This document shows, piece after piece, positions 33,305-41,898 of a DNA stretch of 51,637 nt (within the stretch, counting starts at the first letter, position 1; the number at the start of each line of letters is the position of its first letter). This DNA comes from Ruminococcus sp. GTDB lineage: Bacteria > Bacillota > Clostridia > Oscillospirales > Ruminococcaceae. The notes beneath the pieces were generated by a model. That model ran no database searches, was not told where the DNA came from, and was given only the letters and a program-made list of their open reading frames with translations. Position numbers and translations under genes: made by a program. The stretch is from positions 1-51,637 of the forward strand of contig NZ_JAEFAJ010000022.1 of the NCBI RefSeq assembly GCF_016287535.1, written 5' to 3'.

Positions 33305-34021
33305 ATGGCAAATATCGGATTGTTGATCGCCGGAGGTACCGGCAACAGAATGCATCAGGACATACCCAAGCAGTTCCTGACTGTATATGAGCGTCCGGTT
33401 ATCGTGTACACTCTGGAGGCCTTTCAGAACCATCCGGAGATAGACGCTATAGCTGTTGTATGCATAGAAGGCTGGGAGCAGGTGCTTTGGGCTTACGCAA
33501 AGCAGTTCAATATCACAAAGCTGAAGTATGTTATGCCCGGAGGAAAGAACGGACAGGATTCAATACGCAACGGCGTTTATGAGCTTGAAAAATACTACGG
33601 ACCGGAGGATATCGTTCTTATACATGACGCTATACGTCCTATGGTATCGGCGGAGATAATCTCCGACTGTATCAGTAAGACAAAAAAGTACGGCAACGCA
33701 ATTACCGTGATACCCTGCGCCGAAGCTATGCTGCAGACAGAGGACGGCACAGTGTCAAATGGAAGCTATCCGAGAGACCGCCTGAAAAGAACTCAGACTC
33801 CGCAGGGCTTCGCTCTCGGAAAGATATGCGACCTTCACAGACGCGCTCTTGAGGCAGGTATCACAAATTCTGTCGCTTCATGCACGCTTATGATAGAAAT
33901 GGGGGAGCAGGTACACTTCTCGTCAGGCTCGGAAAAGAACATCAAGCTCACTACCATTGAGGATATCGACATATTCAAGGCTCTTCTGAAAGCGAAGAGA
34001 TCTGACTGGTTAAAGGACTGA
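33305..34021 (+). CDS. IspD/TarI-family cytidylyltransferase
   Basis: 238 residues. IGLLIAGGTGNRMHQDIPKQFL is the nucleotide-binding loop of the IspD/TarI family, with DAIRPMVSAEII and RLKRTQTPQGF also conserved. The family makes CDP-alcohols (CDP-methylerythritol or CDP-ribitol). Context with SDR and LicD argues for a CDP-polyol or related donor for the surface glycan, not isoprenoid synthesis. GGGGGAAG precedes the ATG. Confidence 0.88.
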   Translation: MANIGLLIAGGTGNRMHQDIPKQFLTVYERPVIVYTLEAFQNHPEIDAIAVVCIEGWEQVLWAYAKQFNITKLKYVMPGGKNGQDSIRNGVYELEKYYGPEDIVLIHDAIRPMVSAEIISDCISKTKKYGNAITVIPCAEAMLQTEDGTVSNGSYPRDRLKRTQTPQGFALGKICDLHRRALEAGITNSVASCTLMIEMGEQVHFSSGSEKNIKLTTIEDIDIFKALLKAKRSDWLKD

Positions 34022-34026
34022 TCTGT

Positions 34027-35076
34027 ATGAATTTCTATGATAGCGAAAACTATAAAAAAGATGTCGGAATAGCTGTCAGAGCTGTAGCCGGATTTGAGAA
34101 GCTGTTCGGCTCGTCAGTGCTTATTGCCGGAGCTTCGGGACTTATCGGCTCGTTTATGGCTGATATGTTCCTTTACGCGAACAAGCATATGAATGCGGAT
34201 ATTACCGTATATGCAATGGATCTCAGCGCTGAAAGGCTTGCGGCGAGATTTGAAGGCGCCGACAGGGAAAAGCTCCGTCCGGTGGAGCACAACGTAAACG
34301 AGCTGCCGGATTTCGATTTTACAGCCGATTATATCATACACGCGGCAAGTCCCGCGTTTCCTGCCGCGTTCAGCAGCGATCCCGTGGGAACGATAATGAG
34401 CAATATCCTCGGCACAAAGTACCTCCTCGATTACGGAAGGGATCACGGTACAAAGCGTATGCTTTATATATCATCGGGTGAGGTATACGGTCAGGGCGAC
34501 CTCAGCCTTGAGTCCTTTGAGGAATCCTATGCGGGATATGTTGATCCCACCTCGCCGCGTTCATGCTACCCCAACGGAAAGAGAACGGCAGAAACGCTGT
34601 GTGCTTCATATACAAAACAGTTCGGACTGGATACTGTTATCGTAAGACCCAGCCATACCTACGGCCCGACAGTTACAAGGGCTGACAACCGTGCTAACGC
34701 GCAGTTCGTGAACAAGGGACTTGCAGGTGAGGATATCGTCCTCAACAGTGCCGGAAACCAGATGCGATCATATACCTACCTTGCAGATTCAGCCTCAGCT
34801 ATAATTACCGTCCTTGCCTGCGGCGAGAGCGGCAATGCGTACAATATAGCAAATTCACAGTCAAGGACTACTATCGCAGGCTTTGCTGAGGAAGTCGCCG
34901 CACAGACAGGTACAAAGGTGATATTTGCCGATCCCGACGAGGTAGCAAAGGCTGAGATGACCCCTATAGCAAAGCAGGTGCTAAGCAGCAGAAAGCTTGA
35001 GGGACTTGGCTGGAAGGGGCAGTTCACCGTTGAAGAGGGTATCCGTCATACACTGAATATAATGCGTGAGCTCTGA
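34027..35076 (+). CDS. Extended SDR NAD-dependent epimerase/dehydratase
   Basis: 349 residues. Nucleotide loop VLIAGASGLIGSFMADMF (GxxGxxG), HAASPAFP, SSGEVYG, catalytic Tyr and Lys in CYPNGKRTAE, and RPSHTYGP. It resembles UDP-glucuronate decarboxylases and similar enzymes. It lies 5 bases after the cytidylyltransferase, and the pair is likely to form one activated alcohol or sugar for LicD. Which substrate it takes is unknown. Last gene of the operon; a terminator follows. Confidence 0.88.
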   Translation: MNFYDSENYKKDVGIAVRAVAGFEKLFGSSVLIAGASGLIGSFMADMFLYANKHMNADITVYAMDLSAERLAARFEGADREKLRPVEHNVNELPDFDFTADYIIHAASPAFPAAFSSDPVGTIMSNILGTKYLLDYGRDHGTKRMLYISSGEVYGQGDLSLESFEESYAGYVDPTSPRSCYPNGKRTAETLCASYTKQFGLDTVIVRPSHTYGPTVTRADNRANAQFVNKGLAGEDIVLNSAGNQMRSYTYLADSASAIITVLACGESGNAYNIANSQSRTTIAGFAEEVAAQTGTKVIFADPDEVAKAEMTPIAKQVLSSRKLEGLGWKGQFTVEEGIRHTLNIMREL

Positions 35077-35092
35077 TGAACAGAGCTGTATG

Positions 35093-35118
35093 AGCTGCGG
35101 CTTTTGCCGCAGCTTTTT
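35093..35118 (+). terminator. Terminator of the polysaccharide operon
   Basis: AGCTGCGGC (35093-35101) pairs with GCCGCAGCT (35106-35114), followed by T's to 35118. Confidence 0.9.
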
Positions 35119-35216
35119 CTTTATCCCGGCTGTTATGACTATAGGTCAATCTGCACAATTGAGGGAAGAAAGAATGGATATATAGACGATAATTTAAGTG
35201 GACTCTACGAAAAACA

Positions 35217-35245
35217 TTGACTTTTTTACAGCATTATGTTACTAT
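35217..35245 (+). promoter_or_regulatory. Promoter of the GH11-like protein gene
   Basis: TTGACT (35217-35222), 17 bases, TACTAT (35240-35245), giving a leader of about 120 bases with a T-rich stretch near 35325. Confidence 0.6.
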
Positions 35246-35372
35246 CTAATCAGCAAGGGTACTTCCTGAATACGACCTTTTCAGGACGGTTACGGGGAGA
35301 TTTCCTTACTTAAAATATTGTATTAATTTTTTTATTTTTGGGTATCTTTACGGATACGTGGGAGGAATTTTT

Positions 35373-37820
35373 ATGAGGAAACACACAAAGGGCTTTTTAT
35401 CTGCTGTTGCTTCGGCGGCATTGTGTATCGCAAGCGTACCGCTTCAGACAGTCAATGCCGATATCATTATCGATCATAACAGCAGCGGTATCGACAAGGG
35501 TTATTACTTTGAAATAGTAAATAACGACAAGGACAGTCAGCCGGAATTCCATGTGAATCTCGGCGGCAACTACATCTGCAGATGGGATAACGATGAGGAC
35601 TTTTCCGCTGCAAGAGGTTTGAAGTTCGCTTCACCGGTCAGGTATTCGGAGCTGGGAGAGATAAGCTATAAATACTGGAAAAGAATAGATATAGAGAGTA
35701 TCAGCGATAAAGATAAGGCATATGTAAGATTCGGTGTAAGACTTCATAATGCAAAGGGCGATGTATTTGACATACTTGAAATAGACACCATGTCTGAGGG
35801 AAGCAGTATAACTGAAAAGGATAAAAAGATAGGCAGCCTTGATTCATATGAAGTATTAAATGACTACAGCATTGCCGGACCGTCCGGAGAAAGGGTCGAT
35901 GTTGCGTACAGTATCTATGCGCGTGAGAATGCTGACGGCAGCAGGACCTTCATCTGCCGCAGGAATGAACCGATGTCCGTGAATAATGAGGTCGAGGATG
36001 ACAGAAGGATAAACGTGTCCGAAAAGCTTGCTGCGATAGTTGCTGCAGGATATGACCCCGGAGAGATAACAGATGTGGGACTGTTCCTGGAGAGCGCATA
36101 TTCAAAGGGCGAGGCTGTTGTCTATACTTATGACTTGTCCATCGAGAATATGCCCGAAATAGCTCCCGATGAATATGAGGACGCAGAGGCTCCGCTGATA
36201 TTAAAGGATTATGACTACGGAGTTCGTACAGGTTATTATTACGCTGTCAACAGCAGATTTGCGAGTGACCATATGGAGGTCATAGCTCCGTCATCGTTCA
36301 AGGCTGAATGGGACGCAAGTGAGAATAAATACAATAACGATCCGGAATTCGAGCGCGGAAAGCAGTACGAGCGCGGGCAGTCATACAAGGCTGTTGCAGG
36401 TTCGTCCATAGACTATACAATGAACTTTGACGTCGAGGGCACCTTTGCGGTAAGTACACTGGCAAAGCTCGCCGTTATGGAAATGCCCGATTATTATCTT
36501 GATACCGAAATATATATCGTAGATGCGTGCAGCAGCGGCTGGAAGCCGTCGGAATATGCAAAAAAGATAGGAAGTATCAATGCCGACGGAACGGAGTATG
36601 ATATATATGACAGCTCTATGAGCATGATAGGAACCGGCAAGAAACGGGTGACACAAAAGTATTACTTCATAGACAGGAATGCCGAGGAAAACGGTCTGAA
36701 GGGAAAGATAACGGCAAAGCATGACCTTGGACCGTATATGGATTATGTACACGATCTGGGCGTTGTGCTTGGCAATGCCGATGTTCTTGTCGCTCAGATG
36801 AACGGCGGTATCTCAAAGGGCAGCGCTGAGCTTGTTAAGGTCGATGTGACTGTGCCTGATTATATCGCAGATGACGGCGAATACGAAAGAGAAACAAGAT
36901 GGATAGATGTCGATCAGTGGAACAGGTCCGTTTATCTGAACGGTCTGACCTATGCCTATGACGGCTCTAATCTTACCATGAAGGGCTATGCAGGCGAGAA
37001 AATAAACTGTGAATGGGGAGCGTTTGAACCGTCGGCGTTCTCATCGAATAATACCGAGTATTCACGCCGTTTTGAGATCGGAATGTCAGATATATGGAAA
37101 GATGACGGATCATTCGGCTTTGAAAGCAACGAAAGTCTGATGTTCGACTATAATATCGATATCGGTGAGGTCACTTCGGATAAGAAAGATCCCAAATGGG
37201 TGATCGGCGGATATATTTCCTGCCTGAATATGGATGGGCTTGAAGATCAGGGCGCCGAGGAGTATTACGGCTGCAATATCCTTATCGCGGATAAATGGGA
37301 CGGAGACCTCACATCTGAGTTTGCATACGGCACGTTCCATGATCCTCAGGAGCTTGGGACCATTGTTTCAAACGGCGTAAAATATGATGTCATTGCTTAT
37401 ATACCTAAGGTGAAACAGGACCGTTCACCGTTTGTTATCGTTAAGCGTCAGGAACAGCTCAAGGCTGTTGAAGCTGAAGATGTTGAGAAGGGCTGCACAC
37501 GTTATGAGGGAAGCTTTGACGCAGCGGATATAGTCAGAAAGGTAAGCGGACTCGGTATTGACACATACTGCGTCCGGAGCGCTTATTTTGCGCTGAATGT
37601 TCTGCGCAACACAGGCTCGGCAGCTGTAAATTCAGTAAGTGTAAAGAGGGAAAAGAATGAAAGCGCTGTTTATACTGCTGATGATATCAGAAAGCTGACG
37701 GATTTCCTTCTCGGCAAAGAAACGGATATCCCTGCCGGTACAGATTATGACCTCAACGGCGACAGAGTCTGGGATACTTTCGATCTTTGCAGTATGAGAA
37801 AAATAGCTGCAAAGCAGTAA
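35373..37820 (+). CDS. Secreted protein with three degenerate GH11-like modules and half-dockerin
   Basis: 815 residues. Signal peptide to about 34; GGGAGGA before ATG 35373. Three modules (about 40-258, 280-497, 505-758) follow the GH11 jelly-roll order. Module 2 lines up best with the xylanase at the window's right end: GYYYAV, SSFKAEWD, TEIYIVDACSSGWKPS, DGTEYDIYDSSM, KGKITAKHDL, NGGISKGSAELVKVDVTV. Catalytic pair (nucleophile, acid/base): module 1 Asp, Glu; module 2 Glu, Asn; module 3 Asn, Asn. So no module has both Glu. The tail (767-812) resembles a dockerin with only the second calcium loop (DLNGDRVWDTFDL). A binding or structural role is likelier than xylanase activity. Confidence 0.78.
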   Translation: MRKHTKGFLSAVASAALCIASVPLQTVNADIIIDHNSSGIDKGYYFEIVNNDKDSQPEFHVNLGGNYICRWDNDEDFSAARGLKFASPVRYSELGEISYKYWKRIDIESISDKDKAYVRFGVRLHNAKGDVFDILEIDTMSEGSSITEKDKKIGSLDSYEVLNDYSIAGPSGERVDVAYSIYARENADGSRTFICRRNEPMSVNNEVEDDRRINVSEKLAAIVAAGYDPGEITDVGLFLESAYSKGEAVVYTYDLSIENMPEIAPDEYEDAEAPLILKDYDYGVRTGYYYAVNSRFASDHMEVIAPSSFKAEWDASENKYNNDPEFERGKQYERGQSYKAVAGSSIDYTMNFDVEGTFAVSTLAKLAVMEMPDYYLDTEIYIVDACSSGWKPSEYAKKIGSINADGTEYDIYDSSMSMIGTGKKRVTQKYYFIDRNAEENGLKGKITAKHDLGPYMDYVHDLGVVLGNADVLVAQMNGGISKGSAELVKVDVTVPDYIADDGEYERETRWIDVDQWNRSVYLNGLTYAYDGSNLTMKGYAGEKINCEWGAFEPSAFSSNNTEYSRRFEIGMSDIWKDDGSFGFESNESLMFDYNIDIGEVTSDKKDPKWVIGGYISCLNMDGLEDQGAEEYYGCNILIADKWDGDLTSEFAYGTFHDPQELGTIVSNGVKYDVIAYIPKVKQDRSPFVIVKRQEQLKAVEAEDVEKGCTRYEGSFDAADIVRKVSGLGIDTYCVRSAYFALNVLRNTGSAAVNSVSVKREKNESAVYTADDIRKLTDFLLGKETDIPAGTDYDLNGDRVWDTFDLCSMRKIAAKQ

Positions 37821-37829
37821 ACTTAATAG

Positions 37830-37856
37830 AAAAGGCGGCTCTGCCGCCTTTTGTTT
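37830..37856 (+). terminator. Terminator of the GH11-like protein gene
   Basis: AAAAGGCGGC pairs with GCCGCCTTTT around TCT, followed by GTTTTG. Confidence 0.88.
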
Positions 37857-37975
37857 TGCAGAGCGATATTAACTCCTCCGCTGCAATTATGTACAGAATA
37901 AGGAGTTTTATCCGGGATTTTGCGGACTGTGTCTGCCGGTCAGTATAATTTTTGCTGCTGTTCACTGTTTGAAAA

Positions 37976-38004
37976 TTGACAAAGGAAAAATATGGTGATA
38001 TAAT
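37976..38004 (+). promoter_or_regulatory. Promoter of the sugar-sensing diguanylate cyclase gene
   Basis: Full consensus: TTGACA (37976-37981), 17 bases, TATAAT (37999-38004). Confidence 0.88.
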
Positions 38005-38052
38005 TTAATATATACTAAATAAAATGATCTTTTTGGACGGAGGTGAGATGAT

Positions 38053-39966
38053 ATGATCAATTCTCTGAAAAACATTGCTTTTTTCGGTTGTTCCCTGACA
38101 AGCAGGTACAGACAGGGACTTTGCGGCAGCTATAACAGAATTGCGAAAAAACTCGGCGTAAACATTGTATATTTCAATTTTCTCGGACAGATAGGTCAGA
38201 AGAGTTCTGAATACGGTGTTCGTGAATTCGACCTTATCGAATATATAGATCTTGAACAGTTTGACGGTATAATCTATGACGGAGAAGGCTATAACGTGGA
38301 AGGTATAGCCGCCAGAGTAATAGAAAAGCTTCGTGAGGCAAAATGCCCTGTTGTATCTATAAGCAGCCATGTTGAGGGCTTCTGCAATATCGACTTTGAC
38401 GACGCCGCGGGTATGCGAAGAATGGTCGAGCATTTTACCGACGTACACAAGCATACGAGAATTGGTTTCATGTCAGGTCCGTTTTCTCACCCCGACGCTC
38501 AGCTGAGACTGAAGGAATTCAGGGACGTCATGAAGGAAAAAGGTCTGCCTGAGGACGGTGCAGGCGTATTTGAGGGGGATTTCTGGTTCCATAAGGGCGA
38601 GGAGGCTGCGGATTTCTTCCTGTCACGTCCGGAACGTCCGGAGTCGGTCATCTGTGCCAATGACTATATGGCTATTGCCCTGATGTCAGCATTCAAGCTG
38701 AGAGGAATAAATATTCCGGGGGATATTGCTGTATCAGGCTTCGACGGCTCTGAGGAGGGAAGAAGCTATATCCCGCATATCACGACAGTCACCCGTGAAA
38801 GGGAAGATATCGCGGAAAAGGCTCTGAAATACCTTACAGAATACAGCAGCGGAAACGGTAATGACGATCAGAGCGTTTCGCCGAGAAATATCTTTACCCA
38901 GTCCTGCGGCTGTGAGAGCCTCGACCATAATACAGAGCTTCAGAATATAAATAACATATTCAATGATGTCCGGCTTTTCGGCTACTGCCTCAATGACGCG
39001 GAGGCTGCTCTGCTGAGACTGAATAAGCTGGAAAAGCTTGAAGAGCTTACTTCAGCATTCATAGACTGCGCTACCAATTTCGGAGATTATTCGGCTTTCT
39101 TCCTGTATATGCAGACAGACAGCAGCGGAAGGCTTTCATGTACAAGTGAATGCAAGGAGCCGACAGGCAATTTCAAGCCTGTGATATGGATAGATACCAA
39201 AAACGAGTATGTCAGGAATGATAAGCTTGTCGATGCCTCTTCACTCATACCTGAGGTCAATTCTGATGTACCGCACTTCTATTATATTATGAGCGTCCAC
39301 TGTGCGGAGAAGATGTTCGGATACGCTCTCATCGAAATGAAAGATGACGATATCTTCAACGACTTCTATAATATCTTCCTTCTTAATCTTGCGGTCACCA
39401 TCGAGCGCCTGTGGACAAATGACAAGATCCGCAAGCTCTATGACAAGCAGAAGGCTCTTTATGAAAAACAGAAGCAGCTCAGTATCAGCGATGTGCTCAC
39501 CGGTATGCTTAACCGCCGCGGATTCGATGAGCAGTCCAGAAAAGCCATAAGCGAGCTGAAGGGTAAATCGGTAGTATGTACTATGGTGATAGATATGGAC
39601 GGTCTGAAGCATATCAATGATGTTTACGGACACAGCGAGGGCGACAGCGCTATCAAAGCGGCTGCCGGCATCATCATGGAATGCTGTACCTCAGGTGAGA
39701 TCGCCGGACGTGCCGGCGGTGATGAGTTCTATATCTATGCCTCAGACTATTCAAAGGAAAAGCTGAACAGGTTCAATGAAGGACTTGTGCGCTTGTGCGG
39801 GGAATACAATTCAAAAAGCGGCAAACCTTACAGGATCGAGCTGAGCTACGGTTCCTGCCTTGCAGAGACAGACAGTGACGGTCAGATCGAGAGCTTCCTG
39901 AGAATAAGCGATACAAGAATGTACAAGCATAAGATGTCAAAGCCTGACAGAAAGAAGAGAAAATAA
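38053..39966 (+). CDS. LacI-type sugar-binding domain fused to a GGDEF diguanylate cyclase
   Basis: 637 residues, no signal peptide or membrane helix, so cytoplasmic. Residues 5-285 have the LacI/periplasmic-binding fold without the helix-turn-helix (RIGFMSGPFSHPDAQLRLKEF, VICANDYMAIALMSAF, IAVSGFDGSEEG). Residues 300-455 form a second, possibly GAF-like region. A coiled linker (KALYEKQKQL) leads to GGDEF (475-632) with DVLTGMLNRRGFDE and intact RAGGDEF. No RxxD inhibition site precedes the motif. It should make c-di-GMP in response to an internal sugar. GGAGGTGA precedes the ATG. Confidence 0.9.
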   Translation: MINSLKNIAFFGCSLTSRYRQGLCGSYNRIAKKLGVNIVYFNFLGQIGQKSSEYGVREFDLIEYIDLEQFDGIIYDGEGYNVEGIAARVIEKLREAKCPVVSISSHVEGFCNIDFDDAAGMRRMVEHFTDVHKHTRIGFMSGPFSHPDAQLRLKEFRDVMKEKGLPEDGAGVFEGDFWFHKGEEAADFFLSRPERPESVICANDYMAIALMSAFKLRGINIPGDIAVSGFDGSEEGRSYIPHITTVTREREDIAEKALKYLTEYSSGNGNDDQSVSPRNIFTQSCGCESLDHNTELQNINNIFNDVRLFGYCLNDAEAALLRLNKLEKLEELTSAFIDCATNFGDYSAFFLYMQTDSSGRLSCTSECKEPTGNFKPVIWIDTKNEYVRNDKLVDASSLIPEVNSDVPHFYYIMSVHCAEKMFGYALIEMKDDDIFNDFYNIFLLNLAVTIERLWTNDKIRKLYDKQKALYEKQKQLSISDVLTGMLNRRGFDEQSRKAISELKGKSVVCTMVIDMDGLKHINDVYGHSEGDSAIKAAAGIIMECCTSGEIAGRAGGDEFYIYASDYSKEKLNRFNEGLVRLCGEYNSKSGKPYRIELSYGSCLAETDSDGQIESFLRISDTRMYKHKMSKPDRKKRK

Positions 39967-40066
39967 AAACGCCTTCCATAAGAGGGGCAAAAATGACTGA
40001 AATTCAACGTAAAACAGTTGAATATTGAAAAAATTTTTTCAGATTCTATGTTTTATACAAAAAAAC

Positions 40067-40105
40067 AAAGTCTGTATTGTAAGTATCTTACAATACAGAC
40101 TTTTT
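40067..40105 (+). terminator. Two-way terminator between the cyclase genes
   Basis: Perfect 16-bp stem AAAGTCTGTATTGTAA/TTACAATACAGACTTT with TTTTTG on the plus strand and A-rich sequence (T-rich on minus) on the other side. Confidence 0.9.
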
Positions 40106-40120
40106 GTTTTCAGTCAGTGG

Positions 40121-41860
40121 TCATGCGCTTTCCAGAACAAGTCTTTCAGCGTCTTCCACGGCAAGAGGGTGTCCCCATATGAAGCCCTGTATGAAATCAC
40201 AGCCGATGTCATGGAGAGAATCAAGCTGATCGTTCTCTTCCACACCTTCGGATATAACTTCAAATCCCATGATGTGACCTATGGAGATTATCGCGGCGAC
40301 ATACTGCTTCGAGGAATCGCTGGTGTTCATTTTATCTATGAAGGATTTGTCTATTTTCAGAAGATCGGCAGGGAGCCTGTTAAGATAGCTGAGTGAGGAA
40401 TAACCTGTTCCGAAATCGTCGATAGCTATCTTTATGCCCATTTTTTTGATCTCTTCTATGCAGTGAAGGGATTTTTCGGCTGAATCTATCATTACTGATT
40501 CGGTTATCTCTAACTCCAGCTGGTCGGCAGGTATGCCGCTGATTTCAAGTATATCCTTCAGCTCGTCAATGAATCCGTTTTTCATCAGATGCTTTACCGA
40601 AACATTGACGCTGAGTATTATGTCGGCGCCGGTCTTTTTGATGAGGTCTCCGAAGAAAACAGCTGATTTTTTCAGTATCTCGCCCTCTACCTTGTCTATC
40701 ATGCCGACTCTTTCAGCAACAGGGATGAACTCGTCCGGACGGAGGATATTGCTGTTTTCGTCCTTGACGCGGGCAAGCGCTTCAAAGCCGCGGAGCTTGT
40801 GGCTGATATCGAACTGCGGCTGAAGGCAGAAGAAAATATTGTCGCTGTCAAGCGCTGTCCTCAGTGTCCGTTCTATCTCAAGAGTACGCTCTGGCTTCAG
40901 AAGGTCGGGAGTGAAGTGAAGTATATGATTTCCGCTTCCGAGACGTTTCATTTCTGACACCGCCGCGTCAGAGTAGGAAAGCAGACGGTCGAAGTTCTTG
41001 GCGTCAGCCGGGAATTCTGCGTAGCCGAAGCTGGCTGATATGTAAAGGTCGCAGCCGTCTATGGTCATGCGCTGACCAAGAACATTCTCGTATTTGTTTA
41101 TGGTATTAAGGATATTGTCGCTTGAATCATAGCTGCGTATCACAAGTGAGAACTCGTCGCCGCCGAGACGGTTTATGAAATCGACAGTGCCCGAAAGTCC
41201 GGAATCCGCGATATTCTTCCAGCGTGAAGCTATCTCTGAAAGCACCTTGTTTCCTGCGTCAAAGCCTAAGGTATCATTTATGCTCTTGAAGTTGTTAAGG
41301 TCGATAAGTACCACGGCAAATCTTTCATCACGCTTTATAAGGTTGTCTATGAGCTCAGAGCAGGCAAACCTGTTCGGCAGCCCCGTGAGCATATCCGTGA
41401 CCGCCTGATCGCGTATCCTCAGCTGATAATTATGAAGCCTTTCGTTTTTCTTGTGAAGAGTCGTGACTGCTATAATAGTACACAGATCCGTAAAGAGTCC
41501 GGGGAGAGCGGAAAAGTTCTTGTGATGCGGGATATCTATAAGTATCATTGGCAGCTGAAGGATAAGAGCTGCAATTGCGGTATAATATCCAAGCTTTCTG
41601 TAATAAATGACTATAAGCACTATGAAGATATTTGCAAGCGCCGAGAATACTCCGGCGAAGGAGCTGATCGCGACAGTGCTGCCGCCTATCTCGATAGTCG
41701 CGCGGGAACCGGAAGTCAGCTTTATTATTATTGTTGCGGCTATGTAAAGCGCGAGCATTATAAAATAACCGACTATTGAATAGTTCTCTTTTTCCGAGAT
41801 ACTGTCGATAGTTTTTTCAAGTATATTCTTGTTTACTGCCCCGGAATTGTTTTTTTCCAT
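40121..41860 (-). CDS. Membrane GGDEF-EAL protein
   Basis: 579 residues. Five or six N-terminal membrane helices (about 30-135) without a large outside loop. GGDEF (about 155-315) has TDMLTGLPNRF and intact RLGGDEF, no upstream RxxD. EAL (about 325-575) keeps the catalytic set: FEALAR, ELEITES, IAIDDFGTGYSSL, LKIDKSFI, SEGVEE. Both synthesis and breakdown of c-di-GMP are possible. GAGGAGAG precedes the ATG. It follows the next gene by 38 bases and is probably in its operon. Confidence 0.92.
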   Translation of the reverse strand: MEKNNSGAVNKNILEKTIDSISEKENYSIVGYFIMLALYIAATIIIKLTSGSRATIEIGGSTVAISSFAGVFSALANIFIVLIVIYYRKLGYYTAIAALILQLPMILIDIPHHKNFSALPGLFTDLCTIIAVTTLHKKNERLHNYQLRIRDQAVTDMLTGLPNRFACSELIDNLIKRDERFAVVLIDLNNFKSINDTLGFDAGNKVLSEIASRWKNIADSGLSGTVDFINRLGGDEFSLVIRSYDSSDNILNTINKYENVLGQRMTIDGCDLYISASFGYAEFPADAKNFDRLLSYSDAAVSEMKRLGSGNHILHFTPDLLKPERTLEIERTLRTALDSDNIFFCLQPQFDISHKLRGFEALARVKDENSNILRPDEFIPVAERVGMIDKVEGEILKKSAVFFGDLIKKTGADIILSVNVSVKHLMKNGFIDELKDILEISGIPADQLELEITESVMIDSAEKSLHCIEEIKKMGIKIAIDDFGTGYSSLSYLNRLPADLLKIDKSFIDKMNTSDSSKQYVAAIISIGHIMGFEVISEGVEENDQLDSLHDIGCDFIQGFIWGHPLAVEDAERLVLESA

Positions 41861-41898
41861 ATTCTCTCTCCTCTTATCAGACTGTACGGAAATAATCT

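Noticed and set aside
33305..34021. IspD of the MEP isoprenoid pathway
   Set aside because: The fold allows it, but the gene is embedded in a glycan operon beside an SDR and LicD; no ispF is adjacent.
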